Of a DNA stretch of 64,000 nucleotides, positions 15,959 to 24,757 are shown piece by piece. The notes beneath the pieces are model-generated. The model did no database searches, was not told the origin of the DNA, and saw only the letters and a program-made list of their open reading frames with translations. How positions within the stretch are numbered: the first letter of the stretch is position 1; each line of letters begins with the position of its first letter. This stretch comes from Ruminococcus sp. (GTDB lineage: Bacteria; Bacillota; Clostridia; Oscillospirales; Ruminococcaceae): positions 23,197 to 87,196 of the forward strand of contig JAFWSI010000015.1 in NCBI GenBank assembly GCA_017519415.1, written 5' to 3'. Position numbers and translations under genes: made by a program.

Positions 15959-16816
15959 TTATATTATTATGAAGCTTTCGGGAACGGTTTCGCATACTGC
16001 GGCAAAATACCCTTTTTCCCTGAGCTTGTCGACGCATCTGGCAGCCTGTGCAGCGTCCTCAAAAAGTCCGAAAACCGCCGAGCCGCTGCCTGTCATGACA
16101 GCTCTGAGGGCACGGTATTCCAGCATATCGCTTCTGATGTCCTCCACCTCGGGAAGCCTGACGGCCTGTTCAAAGAGATTGCCGAAGTATTTATAAGCTG
16201 TATCCGGAGCGGTCTTTATCGCTTCTGCAAGCTTTTGCGTTTCGGGGTGCAGCGGTTCTTCAAGGCCGTCGATATTACGGTAAGCCTCCGCAGTAGAAAC
16301 GCCCTCTTTTCCCTTGGCGATGACCAGTATGCGTCCCGAATAATCGGCTATGGGAGTTATCCTCTCGCCGATACCCTCAACATAGGCAGTTCCTCCCGTA
16401 AGGAAGAAGGGAACGTCTGCTCCCAGCTTTTCGGGAGCGTTTATGCTTTTTCCCGTCATTCTGCCGAGACACCAGAGCACAGCCGCAGCGTCGGTGCTGC
16501 CTCCGCCCATGCCCGCCTGTGAGGGTATGCCCTTTTTTATATGTATCCGGCAGCCGCAGTCTATTCCGTTCTGCTCAAAGAAGAACTTGGCCGCTTTACA
16601 GGCGATATTCCGTTCATCACAGGGTATGGGATCGGAGTCTGCAAACTCTCCCGGCACCTCGCAGGAAAGCTCAATACCTCCCTTTGTAAGCTCCACCTCT
16701 ACCTCGTCGTAAAGTCCCACTGTCTGAAAAACGCTTTCAAGGCTGTGGTAGCCGTTGGGTAGCTTTCCCGTTACGTCCAGCGCAAGATTGATCTTTGCAG
16801 CCGTTTTAACCCTCAT
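15959..16816 (-). CDS. ispE: 4-diphosphocytidyl-2-C-methyl-D-erythritol kinase
   Basis: 285 residues, a standard IspE. GHMP-kinase motifs: AKINLALDVTGKLPNGYH at the start, the ATP loop IPSQAGMGGGSTDAAA and a late MTGSGSAVFGLF. It phosphorylates CDP-methylerythritol in the non-mevalonate isoprenoid pathway. It overlaps the aminotransferase gene upstream by 11 bases and lies in an lrp-like, aminotransferase, ispE series. Confidence 0.95.
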   Translation of the reverse strand: MRVKTAAKINLALDVTGKLPNGYHSLESVFQTVGLYDEVEVELTKGGIELSCEVPGEFADSDPIPCDERNIACKAAKFFFEQNGIDCGCRIHIKKGIPSQAGMGGGSTDAAAVLWCLGRMTGKSINAPEKLGADVPFFLTGGTAYVEGIGERITPIADYSGRILVIAKGKEGVSTAEAYRNIDGLEEPLHPETQKLAEAIKTAPDTAYKYFGNLFEQAVRLPEVEDIRSDMLEYRALRAVMTGSGSAVFGLFEDAAQAARCVDKLREKGYFAAVCETVPESFIII

Positions 16817-17993
16817 GCTTTTCAGCCTCCAGTTTTGTCAGGAACTTCTCTATGCGGCGGATAGCCTCCATGAGATGCTTGAGGGAGTAGGCGTAGGATA
16901 TACGGATATAGCCCTCTCCGCTGTCGCCGAAGGCGCTTCCGGGAACGGTTGCGACTCTTTCCTCGAAGAGCAGTCTCTCGCAGAATTCCTCACTGGAAAG
17001 CCCCGTGCTCCTGATGCATGGGAACACATAGAAGGCTCCCTCGGGATTGAAGCAGGTAAGTCCGAGACGGTTGAATTCGCCCACAAGATAGCGGCGGCGT
17101 ACATTGTACTCGTCCACCATTTTTTCGACCTCTGCGTCGCAGGAGGTAAGAGCCTCAACGGCGGCGTTCTGACTTATGAAGGGACTGCACATGATACCGT
17201 ACTGATGTATCTTCGAGATCTGAGAGATTATCGGAGCGGGAGCGGATACATAGCCCAGTCTCCAGCCTGTCATGGCGTATGCCTTTGAGAAGCCGTTTAC
17301 GTATACGGTGCGTTCTCTCATGCCCTCCAGCTCTATGATCGAAAAATGCTTTCTGCCGTAGGTGAGCTCGGAATATATCTCGTCCGACAGTACCATTATA
17401 TTGGTATCGCGGAGAAATTCCGCAATGGGTTCGAGGTCATGCTTTGTCATTACAGCTCCCGTAGGATTGTTCGGGAACGGAAGTATTAGGAGCTTTGTGC
17501 GCTCTGTGACCTTGTCCCTGAAGTCGTCAAGGGTAAGCTTGAAGTTGTTTTCTATCCTCGTGGGTACAGGTACCGCTACACCGCCGGCCAGCTCGACAAG
17601 GGGCGCATAACAGACGAAGCAGGGCTCCACCACCAGGACTTCGTCGCCGGGGTCTATAAGGCCCCTTACGGTCAGGTCTATGGCTTCCGAGCCGCCGACT
17701 GTAACGATTATCTCCTTGTCGGGATCGTATCTGACTCCGTGTTTTTTCTCGATGTGGGACGAGATAGTGTTTCTGAGAGAAGCAAGACCCTTGTTTGGCC
17801 CGTAGATTATGTGTTTCCTCTCCAGAACCTGAATGGCAGCCTTTCTTATGGCCCAGGGCGTATTGAAGTCGGGCTCGCCAACGCCGAGGGATATGACGTC
17901 CTTCATGGTGCCCGCTATATCAAAGAATTTGCGGATACCCGAGGGCTTTATGCTTTTTATCTTGTCCGAGAGGACTTTATCGTAATCGATCAC
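16806..17993 (-). CDS. Class I/II PLP-dependent aminotransferase
   Basis: 395 residues. Starts at a GTG codon (17993). Class I signatures: LGVGEPDFNTPWAI, the YGPNKGLASLR loop, PNNPTGAV, the lysine-binding loop VNGFSKAYAMTGWRLGY and a late RISYAYS arginine. Similar enzymes are annotated PatA or AspC and transfer amino groups between aspartate, aromatic or other amino acids and 2-oxoglutarate. The exact substrate cannot be told. Just two bases separate it from the stop of an Lrp-type regulator gene, which suggests local control by amino acids. Confidence 0.9.
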   Translation of the reverse strand: MIDYDKVLSDKIKSIKPSGIRKFFDIAGTMKDVISLGVGEPDFNTPWAIRKAAIQVLERKHIIYGPNKGLASLRNTISSHIEKKHGVRYDPDKEIIVTVGGSEAIDLTVRGLIDPGDEVLVVEPCFVCYAPLVELAGGVAVPVPTRIENNFKLTLDDFRDKVTERTKLLILPFPNNPTGAVMTKHDLEPIAEFLRDTNIMVLSDEIYSELTYGRKHFSIIELEGMRERTVYVNGFSKAYAMTGWRLGYVSAPAPIISQISKIHQYGIMCSPFISQNAAVEALTSCDAEVEKMVDEYNVRRRYLVGEFNRLGLTCFNPEGAFYVFPCIRSTGLSSEEFCERLLFEERVATVPGSAFGDSGEGYIRISYAYSLKHLMEAIRRIEKFLTKLEAEKHEG

Positions 17994-17995
17994 GC

Positions 17996-18472
17996 TTAGC
18001 CGAGTCCCCTTTCATCGGGTTCTTCGTTGTCGATAAAGATGCCCTTTTCCTTGTATTTTTTAAGAATGAAGTGTGTTGAAGTCGAAAGGATACCGTCGAT
18101 CGTGGCAAGGCGCTCGGAAACGAAGAAGGCAACGTCCTTGAGGTTGTTTCCCTTGACCTCGACTGCGAGGTCGTAGGCTCCCGAGGACATGAGGCTGACG
18201 CTCTCCACCTCGTCATACATCATTATGGTCTTGGCAATATCGTCAAAGCCGCAGTCGCGCTGAGGAGTGACCTTGAGCTCGATGGTTGCATATACTGTGG
18301 ATTTATCGTACAGATCGTCATCTACGATAACGCTGTAGCCCTTAATGACTCCGTCCTTTTCAAGCTGTTCGATCTTTGCGGCGGCTTCCGCGGCGGATAT
18401 GCCGAGCATTTCACCGAGAGCGCTGTCGGAGATACGTGCATTCTGCTGTAAGAGCTTTATGATGTCGTTCAT
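17996..18472 (-). CDS. Lrp/AsnC-family transcriptional regulator
   Basis: 158 residues. The N-terminal helix-turn-helix is LLQQNARISDSALGEMLGISAAEAAAKIEQLEKDGVIKGY. The C-terminal RAM/ACT-like ligand domain includes ATIELKV, VESVSLMSSGAYDLAVEVKG and a final helix. These regulators sense an amino acid and control its metabolism. Its gene heads the run into the aminotransferase and ispE, so the aminotransferase gene is a natural target. RBS is AAAGGAA before the ATG. Confidence 0.9.
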   Translation of the reverse strand: MNDIIKLLQQNARISDSALGEMLGISAAEAAAKIEQLEKDGVIKGYSVIVDDDLYDKSTVYATIELKVTPQRDCGFDDIAKTIMMYDEVESVSLMSSGAYDLAVEVKGNNLKDVAFFVSERLATIDGILSTSTHFILKKYKEKGIFIDNEEPDERGLG

Positions 18473-18522
18473 ATAATCATTTCCTTTCGTAAAGTTATGT
18501 GGTATTTATCGGAAAGAGAGGC

Positions 18523-19062
18523 TCATTTCTTTGCGCCGATGTCAACTCCCGAAAATTTACCCGAAGAGAAGCCGAAGTGCTTGAGTACTCCGTCCCAGTC
18601 GTCTGCGTCAAGATCGCCTATGTTCTTGGTCTTGCCGTAGCAGCCCACAAAGCGGGTATCCGTTCCGTCTATCCAGGTCAGGGTAGTCTCTGCACGTCCG
18701 TCCTTGTCGAACATCATTACATATTCAATATCGCCGTCAAAGGAGTCGCCGAACTGGGAAACGAGGTAGTTGCCGAATTCTCCGCCGTCGCGCATATTCG
18801 CGTATATAACGCCGGGAGTTGTCTCGGGGTCTACCGGATACCAGCGTGCCTCGAAGGCTATCGCCTTGGCGACGGTGTTGCAGTATGCGTCGGCATACTC
18901 CATAGTATCAAATCTGGGCTGTGTTTCACTGTCTGCCTTTTTTGTCGGCGCTGTGGCTGCGGGAATATTCGTGTCGGGCTCGGGGAAAAGTGCCGAGCAG
19001 CCTGCTGAGGATACCGAGGCTATAAGAGCCATGGCAAGAATAAAAGCTTTCTTTTTAAACAT
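18523..19062 (-). CDS. Lipoprotein of unknown function
   Basis: 179 residues starting MFKKKAFILAMALIASVSSAGCSALF. The lipobox SSAGC is clear, so it is anchored outside the membrane. The rest carries no motif I recognise; the second half has W/D-rich stretches (TLTWIDGTDTRFVGCYG, then DLDADDWDGVLKHFG). The start at 19062 follows GGAGA; an in-frame ATG 18 bases upstream is possible. It follows the PHP phosphatase gene by 14 bases on the same strand, probably one transcript. Confidence 0.75.
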   Translation of the reverse strand: MFKKKAFILAMALIASVSSAGCSALFPEPDTNIPAATAPTKKADSETQPRFDTMEYADAYCNTVAKAIAFEARWYPVDPETTPGVIYANMRDGGEFGNYLVSQFGDSFDGDIEYVMMFDKDGRAETTLTWIDGTDTRFVGCYGKTKNIGDLDADDWDGVLKHFGFSSGKFSGVDIGAKK

Positions 19063-19076
19063 AGTGATTCTCCATT

Positions 19077-19931
19077 TCATTTTATACTTATAAAGTACGG
19101 TTTTCTTTTCTTGAAATAGGCGACCCTTGCGAAGCCTGCGGCCCGCGCAAGTTCAATCCCGTCGGCGGCGTTTGCCGCTATATCCTCAACGGTATGGGAG
19201 TCGGAGCCGATATTTATTATCTCTCCGCCCATATCGCGGAACATCTTTACGTATTTGAGATCGGGGAAGCAGTCCCCGAAGCCCTGCCTCAGTCCCGAGG
19301 TATTTATCTCTATGCCCTTGCCGCTGTGAGCGAGATTGCGGAAGGTCTCGGCGATAATGTCGTCATACCGGCTTATATCGGCTTCGATGCCGTGTCTCTG
19401 CTTCATGTAGCGCAGGCAGTAGGTGATATGACCGATAACATCGAAGAGCTCCGTCTTGCTGAGGGCGTATATCTCCCTGAAATAGCGCTCCAGCAGTCCG
19501 TATATCCCGTCCATGGTCATTTTATCATATTCGATGAAGTAGAAATCCTTCTCGCCCATGACCTGATGCACTGAACCGATGATGAAATCAACTCTGCCGT
19601 CGGCGTTAACTGTCTTTGCCGCGTCGGTATCGTGAAGTATCTGTCCCAGCTCCACGCCGCAGATAAGGTTCAGCTTTCCTGCCCACTTCTCTTTCAGTGC
19701 AGTTACTGCCGATACGGAGCTCTCAAAATCAGCTCTGTAATTGAAGTAATCAAGAAGCTCCCACGTCTCCACGGGATAGTTCTCCTTTTCGTACCATCCG
19801 TTGCATTCACAGTGGTCAGTAATGGCGTATGCCGCAAGTCCGAGCTCCGCGGCTCGCTTGACGCAGAGGTCGATATCCGCCTCTGAATCCATGGAAAACT
19901 GCGTATGCGTGTGGCAGTCCATAAGCTTCAT
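19077..19931 (-). CDS. Histidinol-phosphatase-like PHP domain protein
   Basis: 284 residues. PHP metal motifs: DCHTHTQFSMD, ITDHCECNGW, GVELGQ, GSVHQV, DVIGHI and GSDSHTVEDI. The layout matches HisK-type histidinol phosphatases, which remove phosphate in histidine synthesis. No other his gene is nearby, so a different phosphoester substrate is possible. It starts at 19931 with an AGGAGGG site. Confidence 0.88.
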   Translation of the reverse strand: MKLMDCHTHTQFSMDSEADIDLCVKRAAELGLAAYAITDHCECNGWYEKENYPVETWELLDYFNYRADFESSVSAVTALKEKWAGKLNLICGVELGQILHDTDAAKTVNADGRVDFIIGSVHQVMGEKDFYFIEYDKMTMDGIYGLLERYFREIYALSKTELFDVIGHITYCLRYMKQRHGIEADISRYDDIIAETFRNLAHSGKGIEINTSGLRQGFGDCFPDLKYVKMFRDMGGEIINIGSDSHTVEDIAANAADGIELARAAGFARVAYFKKRKPYFISIK

Positions 19932-20039
19932 CGTATCACCCTCCTGATTTATATTATATTATTATAACACATTGCGGGAAATATTTCTACTGTTTTGCAA
20001 AAAAAATTTGCCGTCGGACAGCCATGTGTCCTTTTTGCG

Positions 20040-20068
20040 TTGACTGGGACGGTTTAATGTGATAGAAT
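20040..20068 (+). promoter_or_regulatory. Promoter of the DinB-like gene
   Basis: TTGACT (20040-20045), 17 bases, TAGAAT (20063-20068), with an AAGAGGTGA site before the ATG at 20091. Confidence 0.65.
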
Positions 20069-20090
20069 ATACAGCAAGAGGTGATATTAT

Positions 20091-20597
20091 ATGAGAAAGC
20101 TCACGGAAATGATAAAAAGCGAGACCAATGCCAATTTTGTCAATCTGAGGACGGCGCTGATGACCTATGACAGAAATGCACTTGTATGCGGCTCTCCCGC
20201 ATGGAGATACGCCTATCATACCATACATTCCGCGGACAAGTGGTACTTCAACCCCAATGTGTTCACGGAGCCGGAGTTCCAGAGGGAGGAGGGCATGGAC
20301 AATCCCGATAAGCCCTGCACCGCTGTCCTCAGCGACGGGGAGCTGCTTGACTACCTTGAACAGGTTCGCCTCAAGACCATGGATTATCTTGACGGTCTCA
20401 CCGACGAGCAGCTGTACGAATATCCCGAGAACTGCCATTTCATGCGCCTTGAGCTGGTGCTGAGGCAGTTCCGTCACATATCCTTCCATACGGGTATGCT
20501 CAACGGACAGACCGTTGAGCGCACCGGAAGATTTCCCGTGTATGTGAGCCAAAACAATCTTGACAGGCTTGACAAGGGGCTTTACGACGAGGGGTAA
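20091..20597 (+). CDS. DinB-superfamily protein
   Basis: 168 residues. It has the four-helix, metal-binding pattern of the DinB/YfiT fold: a histidine in AYHTIHSADKWYF and the paired histidines of RQFRHISFHTGMLNG near the end. Members include thiol S-transferases and hydrolases; the substrate here is unknown. A monocistronic gene with its own promoter. Confidence 0.8.
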   Translation: MRKLTEMIKSETNANFVNLRTALMTYDRNALVCGSPAWRYAYHTIHSADKWYFNPNVFTEPEFQREEGMDNPDKPCTAVLSDGELLDYLEQVRLKTMDYLDGLTDEQLYEYPENCHFMRLELVLRQFRHISFHTGMLNGQTVERTGRFPVYVSQNNLDRLDKGLYDEG

Positions 20598-20636
20598 GGC
20601 AGATTTTCGCACACCGAAAAAATTCCACCGCGGCTG

Positions 20637-20665
20637 TTGCTTTTTTATCAGCTGTGTGTTATAAT
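20637..20665 (+). promoter_or_regulatory. Promoter of the ACT/UPF0210 operon
   Basis: TTGCTT (20637-20642), 17 bases, perfect TATAAT (20660-20665). Confidence 0.65.
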
Positions 20666-20718
20666 TATATCAATCATTCGGGATACGCCGAATAACAAGA
20701 AAACGGAGGTCTTTGACT

Positions 20719-20988
20719 ATGAGAGCAGTTGTAACTGTTATTGGTAAGGATACCGTGGGTATCCTCCACAAGGTAAGCGGTATCTGCGCCGAATATAACG
20801 TAAATGTCATCGAGGTGACGCAGAGCGTTCTTCAGGATATGTTCGCTATGATAATGCTGGTGGATATTTCCGCGATAAAGGGCGATTTCTCGGAGCTTGT
20901 CGACAGAATGACGGCTCTCGGCACCGAGCTGGGGCTCTCTATCCATACCATGCATGAGGATATATTCAACTCCATGCACAGCGTCTGA
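20719..20988 (+). CDS. ACT-domain protein (UPF0237)
   Basis: 89 residues forming a single ACT domain, from the conserved start RAVVTVIGKDTVGILHKVSGICAE. ACT domains bind amino acids and form dimers. This protein family is nearly always encoded next to the UPF0210 gene, as here, 18 bases upstream. Start at 20719 with a CGGAGG site eight bases before it. Function of the pair is unknown. Confidence 0.9.
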   Translation: MRAVVTVIGKDTVGILHKVSGICAEYNVNVIEVTQSVLQDMFAMIMLVDISAIKGDFSELVDRMTALGTELGLSIHTMHEDIFNSMHSV

Positions 20989-21006
20989 GGAAAGGAAGTC
21001 CGCTAA

Positions 21007-22365
21007 ATGCTTAACGTATATAATATACTTGAAACGATCCGCATGATACAGGACGAATGCCTTGATATACGAACTATAACTATGGGTATCTCTCTGCTGG
21101 ACTGTATCGACACGGACATAGAAAAGGCCTGCGATAAGGTATACAATAAAATAGTGTCAAAGGCGGGCAGCCTTGTTGCTACAGGTCAGCAGATAGAGAC
21201 CGAGTACGGCATACCCATAGTCAACAAGCGTATATCCGTAACTCCCATAGCTATGCTGGCGGCAGCCTGTCCCGACGGAGATCCCGTTAAATTCGCAAGA
21301 GCTCTTCAGAAAGCTGCGGACACCTGCGGGGTTAACTTCATAGGCGGCTATTCCGCGCTGGTGCATAAGGGCTTCAGTGCGGGGGATATGGCGCTGATAA
21401 GGTCTATTCCCGAGGCTCTGGACGTTACACAGAATATCTGCTCGTCTGTAAATATAGGCTCCACCAAGTCGGGTATCAACATGGACGCCGTAAAGCTCAT
21501 GGGAGAGATCGTTAAGGAGACCGCCGTAAGGACTGCTGACCGCGACTGCATAGGACCCGCAAAGCTGGTGGTGTTCTGCAATGCCGTTGAGGATAACCCT
21601 TTCATGGCAGGTGCTTTCCACGGCGTAGGAGAGCCAGACTGCGAGATACACGTCGGCGTTTCAGGTCCCGGAGTTGTACGCGCAGCTCTTACAAAGTATC
21701 CTGACGCTTCAATAAATGAAATCGCAGACATAATCAAGAAGACCGCGTTCAAGATAACCCGTATGGGACAGCTTGTCGGCGCGAGAGCCTCCGAGCTCCT
21801 CGGCGTGCCCTTCGGCATAGTCGATCTTTCCCTTGCTCCCACACCTGCTGTGGGCGACAGCGTCGCTCATATCCTTGAGGAAATGGGACTTGAGATGTGC
21901 GGCACCCACGGCACCACAGCCTGCCTTGCAATGCTCAACGATGCGGTAAAGAAAGGCGGAGTCATGGCTTCGTCCACAGTAGGCGGACTTTCGGGAGCTT
22001 TCATTCCCGTATCCGAGGATGCAGGCATGATAGACGCGGCTGTTGCGGGAGTTCTCAGTCTTGAAAAGCTGGAGGCTATGACAGCAGTATGCTCCGTAGG
22101 ACTGGATATGATAGTGGTCCCGGGCGAGATAGCTCCCGAGACCATATCCGCTATCATCGCGGACGAGGCGGCTATCGGCATGGTCAACTCAAAGACCACC
22201 GCTGTACGTCTTATCCCCGCTATCGGCAAGAAGGAGGGCGATACCCTCGAATTCGGCGGACTTCTCGGAAGCGGCCCTGTTATGCCTATCCGTGAGAAGT
22301 CATCGGCCAAGTTCATAAACCGCGGAGGACGTATCCCCGCACCTATGCAGAGCCTTAAAAACTAA
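21007..22365 (+). CDS. UPF0210 (DUF711) family protein
   Basis: 452 residues, standard length. Conserved stretches include [28 protein letters not shown] at the N-terminus, [53 protein letters not shown] and the C-terminal [10 protein letters not shown]. The family belongs to the PFL-like fold group, but no reaction is established. It is in the operon with the ACT-domain gene, consistent with amino-acid-linked control. Confidence 0.92.
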   Translation: MLNVYNILETIRMIQDECLDIRTITMGISLLDCIDTDIEKACDKVYNKIVSKAGSLVATGQQIETEYGIPIVNKRISVTPIAMLAAACPDGDPVKFARALQKAADTCGVNFIGGYSALVHKGFSAGDMALIRSIPEALDVTQNICSSVNIGSTKSGINMDAVKLMGEIVKETAVRTADRDCIGPAKLVVFCNAVEDNPFMAGAFHGVGEPDCEIHVGVSGPGVVRAALTKYPDASINEIADIIKKTAFKITRMGQLVGARASELLGVPFGIVDLSLAPTPAVGDSVAHILEEMGLEMCGTHGTTACLAMLNDAVKKGGVMASSTVGGLSGAFIPVSEDAGMIDAAVAGVLSLEKLEAMTAVCSVGLDMIVVPGEIAPETISAIIADEAAIGMVNSKTTAVRLIPAIGKKEGDTLEFGGLLGSGPVMPIREKSSAKFINRGGRIPAPMQSLKN

Positions 22366-22418
22366 ACTGTATAACGCCGCGGATAATGCGGAAAAATATA
22401 AAACCGAGGTGAGATTTT

Positions 22419-22898
22419 ATGACGGCTATCAATTCAACCGGTGGAAAATGTCCCAGCTGCGGCGCAGATGTTTTAAAGGAATATTCTGTTTTAAAGGAAT
22501 ACAGCTCTCCCATAAGGACCTGTAAGAAGTGCGGTCAGCAGTATCATGACAAGCGCTTCAAGGAGCTTGCGATAAGCGGTATTCCAGAAAAGAACCTGAG
22601 CTATAAGCAGAGCCTGATCATGGCTGCCTTGGGGGTGATCTGTGTTCTTGTATTCGGTATCCCCACATATTTCTCGATAACAAGAAGCGGATATTACTAT
22701 ACGGGCGTTGTTGCTATGCTGATAACAGGCTTCATTATGCTTATAATGAGTATTATCGATGCTGTAACGATAAAAACGGGCATAAAGAAAAAGGGCTACG
22801 AGAAGAAGCTTGCCCTCTCTGAGGAAAGGCTCAGCAACAGGGCTTATGCTCAGCAGCTTGCCGACCTCGGGTATAATGTCCCCGACAAATATCTTTGA
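22419..22898 (+). CDS. Zinc-ribbon membrane protein of unknown function
   Basis: 159 residues. The N-terminus has a four-cysteine ribbon, CPSC (around residue 11) and CKKC (around 35). Two membrane helices follow (IMAALGVICVLVFGIPTYF and TGVVAMLITGFIMLIMSII), then a charged tail ending ADLGYNVPDKYL. RBS CCGAGGTGA. It stands 53 bases downstream of the UPF0210 gene with a terminator after it. No specific function can be given. Confidence 0.65.
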   Translation: MTAINSTGGKCPSCGADVLKEYSVLKEYSSPIRTCKKCGQQYHDKRFKELAISGIPEKNLSYKQSLIMAALGVICVLVFGIPTYFSITRSGYYYTGVVAMLITGFIMLIMSIIDAVTIKTGIKKKGYEKKLALSEERLSNRAYAQQLADLGYNVPDKYL

Positions 22899-22902
22899 CT
22901 TT

Positions 22903-22927
22903 AAGGGCGGATGATCCGCCCTTTTCA
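22903..22927 (+). terminator. Terminator after the zinc-ribbon gene
   Basis: AAGGGCGGA and TCCGCCCTT with loop TGA, ending TTTTC. Confidence 0.75.
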
Positions 22928-23008
22928 ATTCTGACATCAGAAGCGGACTGTCAAATAAGCATTGTCAGCTCCTGCACTGATCACTTTTCACTGAAACGGA
23001 GTGGTACT

Positions 23009-23977
23009 ATGAATATCCGAAGTATACCCACGCTCTTCGGGCTTCCCGAGGCTTCTGAACTGACTGAGCTGAATGCAGGACACATTAACCGTACCTTCCT
23101 TGCTGTCTGCGGCGGCGAAAAATACATACTCCAGTCCCTGAACAGGTCTGTTTTCTGCCGACCCGAGTCCGTTATGGACAACATCAGACGTATTGAAGAG
23201 ACTTTTGCGGGGGCGGGCGGTTCTTTTACGGCCGTCCCGCATTTTATCGCCTGCGGCGATAAAAACTATGCGGCCGCCGACGGAGAGCTGTGGCGTATGT
23301 ACAGGTATATCACGGCGGCCGCAGGAGCCGCGGCTGACGCCGCGGCAGCGGGACGTGCCTTCGGAGCCTTCATAAAAACCATGGACGGACGGAGTCTCTG
23401 CTCCGTATCGGGTATAGAGGGCTATCACGATATTGATGGCTATTTCGGAAGACTGGCGGCAAAGGGGAGCATTGACCGTGAAAATGCGGCTGTGCTTGAA
23501 AAAGTGAGAGCAGAACTCGGAGAAGTTTTCGATAAGGATATGCCGGAGCGTATTATTCACGGCGACGCCAAGACCGACAACGTTATAACGGGAGAGCACA
23601 CTGTGCTTATAGACCTTGATACTGTTATGTACGGGTATGCGGCGCTGGACTACGGAGACCTTATCCGCTCGGTATCTGCTGAGGAGTTCCCAGATACAGA
23701 AAGGATAAGGGAAGCGACGCTGGGCTTCGCGGAGGGGCTGGACGGACTTCTTACCGATGCGGAGGTCGGGTCGCTTTACTACGGAATACTCCGCAGCATA
23801 GCTGAGCTGGCGGTGAGATACTTTGCCGACAGCCTCAGCGATGAAAAATATTTTCGCGGGAAAAGCTCCGCAGACTGCCTTGTCCGTGCCGGGCAGCTGA
23901 TGAGACAGCTGAGCAGCTTCATAGAACGTGAGAATGAGCTGAAAAAGCTGATTTACCGATGCTTTGACAGGGGATAG
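23009..23977 (+). CDS. Aminoglycoside-phosphotransferase-fold kinase, possibly for an amino sugar
   Basis: 322 residues. Protein-kinase-like motifs of the APH family: LNAGHINRTFLAVCGGEKYILQSLN at the N-lobe, the catalytic loop IIHGDAKTDNV and the metal loop VLIDLDTVMYG. The opening and the loop resemble N-acetylhexosamine 1-kinase (NahK). A role in salvage of amino sugars is plausible, but neighbours do not confirm it. It starts at 23009 after a CGGAGTGG site; a terminator follows. Confidence 0.8.
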   Translation: MNIRSIPTLFGLPEASELTELNAGHINRTFLAVCGGEKYILQSLNRSVFCRPESVMDNIRRIEETFAGAGGSFTAVPHFIACGDKNYAAADGELWRMYRYITAAAGAAADAAAAGRAFGAFIKTMDGRSLCSVSGIEGYHDIDGYFGRLAAKGSIDRENAAVLEKVRAELGEVFDKDMPERIIHGDAKTDNVITGEHTVLIDLDTVMYGYAALDYGDLIRSVSAEEFPDTERIREATLGFAEGLDGLLTDAEVGSLYYGILRSIAELAVRYFADSLSDEKYFRGKSSADCLVRAGQLMRQLSSFIERENELKKLIYRCFDRG

Positions 23978-24019
23978 CGTGAGTACAGAAAGCAATTCCG
24001 ATACAGCTTTTCAAAAACT

Positions 24020-24057
24020 GCCGATTGACAGGAGTTTCCTGTAAGTCGGCTTTTTTT
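24020..24057 (+). terminator. Terminator after the kinase gene
   Basis: GCCGATT and AAGTCGGC arms with an inner ACAGGA/TCCTGT stem, then seven T. Confidence 0.75.
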
Positions 24058-24090
24058 GTCCGTTGATTTGATGAAAATTCACAAAAACTA

Positions 24091-24119
24091 TTGACAAGCG
24101 CAGCATATTCAGTTATAAT
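24091..24119 (+). promoter_or_regulatory. Promoter of the DUF1508 gene
   Basis: Perfect TTGACA (24091-24096), 17 bases, perfect TATAAT (24114-24119). The gene should be strongly expressed. Confidence 0.8.
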
Positions 24120-24188
24120 TATAATATAATTCCAAGTAATCGGTCGGAAACGATCGGTTTATATTGCTGAAAGGTGTTGAAAAAAATT

Positions 24189-24575
24189 ATGGGAAAATTT
24201 ATCATCAAGGCTACCAAAACAGGTTTCACATTCAGCCTCAAGGCTGGAAACGGTGAGATCATCGCGACAGGCGGCGAGGTATACAATACCCTTGCCAATG
24301 TAAAGAACGGTATCGCAAGCGTTGCCAAGAACGCTCCCGTTGCTAATCTTGAAGATCAGACAGTAGAAGGCTTCCAGACGGAAACAAATCCTAAGTTTGA
24401 GATATACAAGGATAAGGCTGGCGAGTTCAGATTCCGCCTTAAAGCAAAGAACGGTGAGATCATCGCAGCCAGCGAGGGCTATGTCAAGAAGGACAGCTGC
24501 AAGAAGGGCATCGCCAGCGTAAGGAAGAACGCTGTTGACGCTATCGTTATCGAGCCCGAGCCTGACAAGAAATGA
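24189..24575 (+). CDS. DUF1508/YegP-like protein, two tandem repeats
   Basis: 128 residues made of two copies of a 50-residue unit: FIIKATKTGFTFSLKAGNGEIIATGG... and FEIYKDKAGEFRFRLKAKNGEIIAASEG.... Each repeat ends in a KNGIASVAKNA / KKGIASVRKNA segment. This is the DUF1508 fold; many members have the same tandem arrangement and no agreed function. Start taken at the ATG (24189) following an AAAGGTG site; a GTG 15 bases upstream is less likely. Confidence 0.9.
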   Translation: MGKFIIKATKTGFTFSLKAGNGEIIATGGEVYNTLANVKNGIASVAKNAPVANLEDQTVEGFQTETNPKFEIYKDKAGEFRFRLKAKNGEIIAASEGYVKKDSCKKGIASVRKNAVDAIVIEPEPDKK

Positions 24576-24584
24576 TAAATGACG

Positions 24585-24612
24585 GACTGTCGCTTCGGCG
24601 GCAGTCTTTTTT
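24585..24612 (+). terminator. Terminator after the DUF1508 gene
   Basis: GACTGTCG and CGGCAGTC arms with a six-T run. Confidence 0.75.
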
Positions 24613-24627
24613 ATTCTGAATTAGGTG

Positions 24628-24657
24628 TTGACAATACATATAAAATTGATATATAAT
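24628..24657 (+). promoter_or_regulatory. Promoter of the dapF-dapL operon
   Basis: Perfect TTGACA (24628-24633), 18 bases, perfect TATAAT (24652-24657). The leader of about 95 bases has a small TGCGGCA/TGCCGCA hairpin; it does not look like a lysine riboswitch. Confidence 0.75.
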
Positions 24658-24757
24658 ATACTCGCAGAGTGCGGCAGCGTGTTAGCAGCGCTTATGCCGC
24701 AGGACTGCTTTGCTTTACTGCTCTCTTCTGTGAGTCACCTGTGATGGGAGCAATATT

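Noticed and set aside
19962-20612. Minus-strand frame of 216 residues opposite the DinB gene
   Set aside because: Runs antisense to a well-supported gene with its own promoter and ribosome site.
24658-24757. Possible lysine riboswitch upstream of dapF
   Set aside because: About 100 bases is too short, and AGAGG, AGTA, GAAAGG and GCCGAAG elements are missing.
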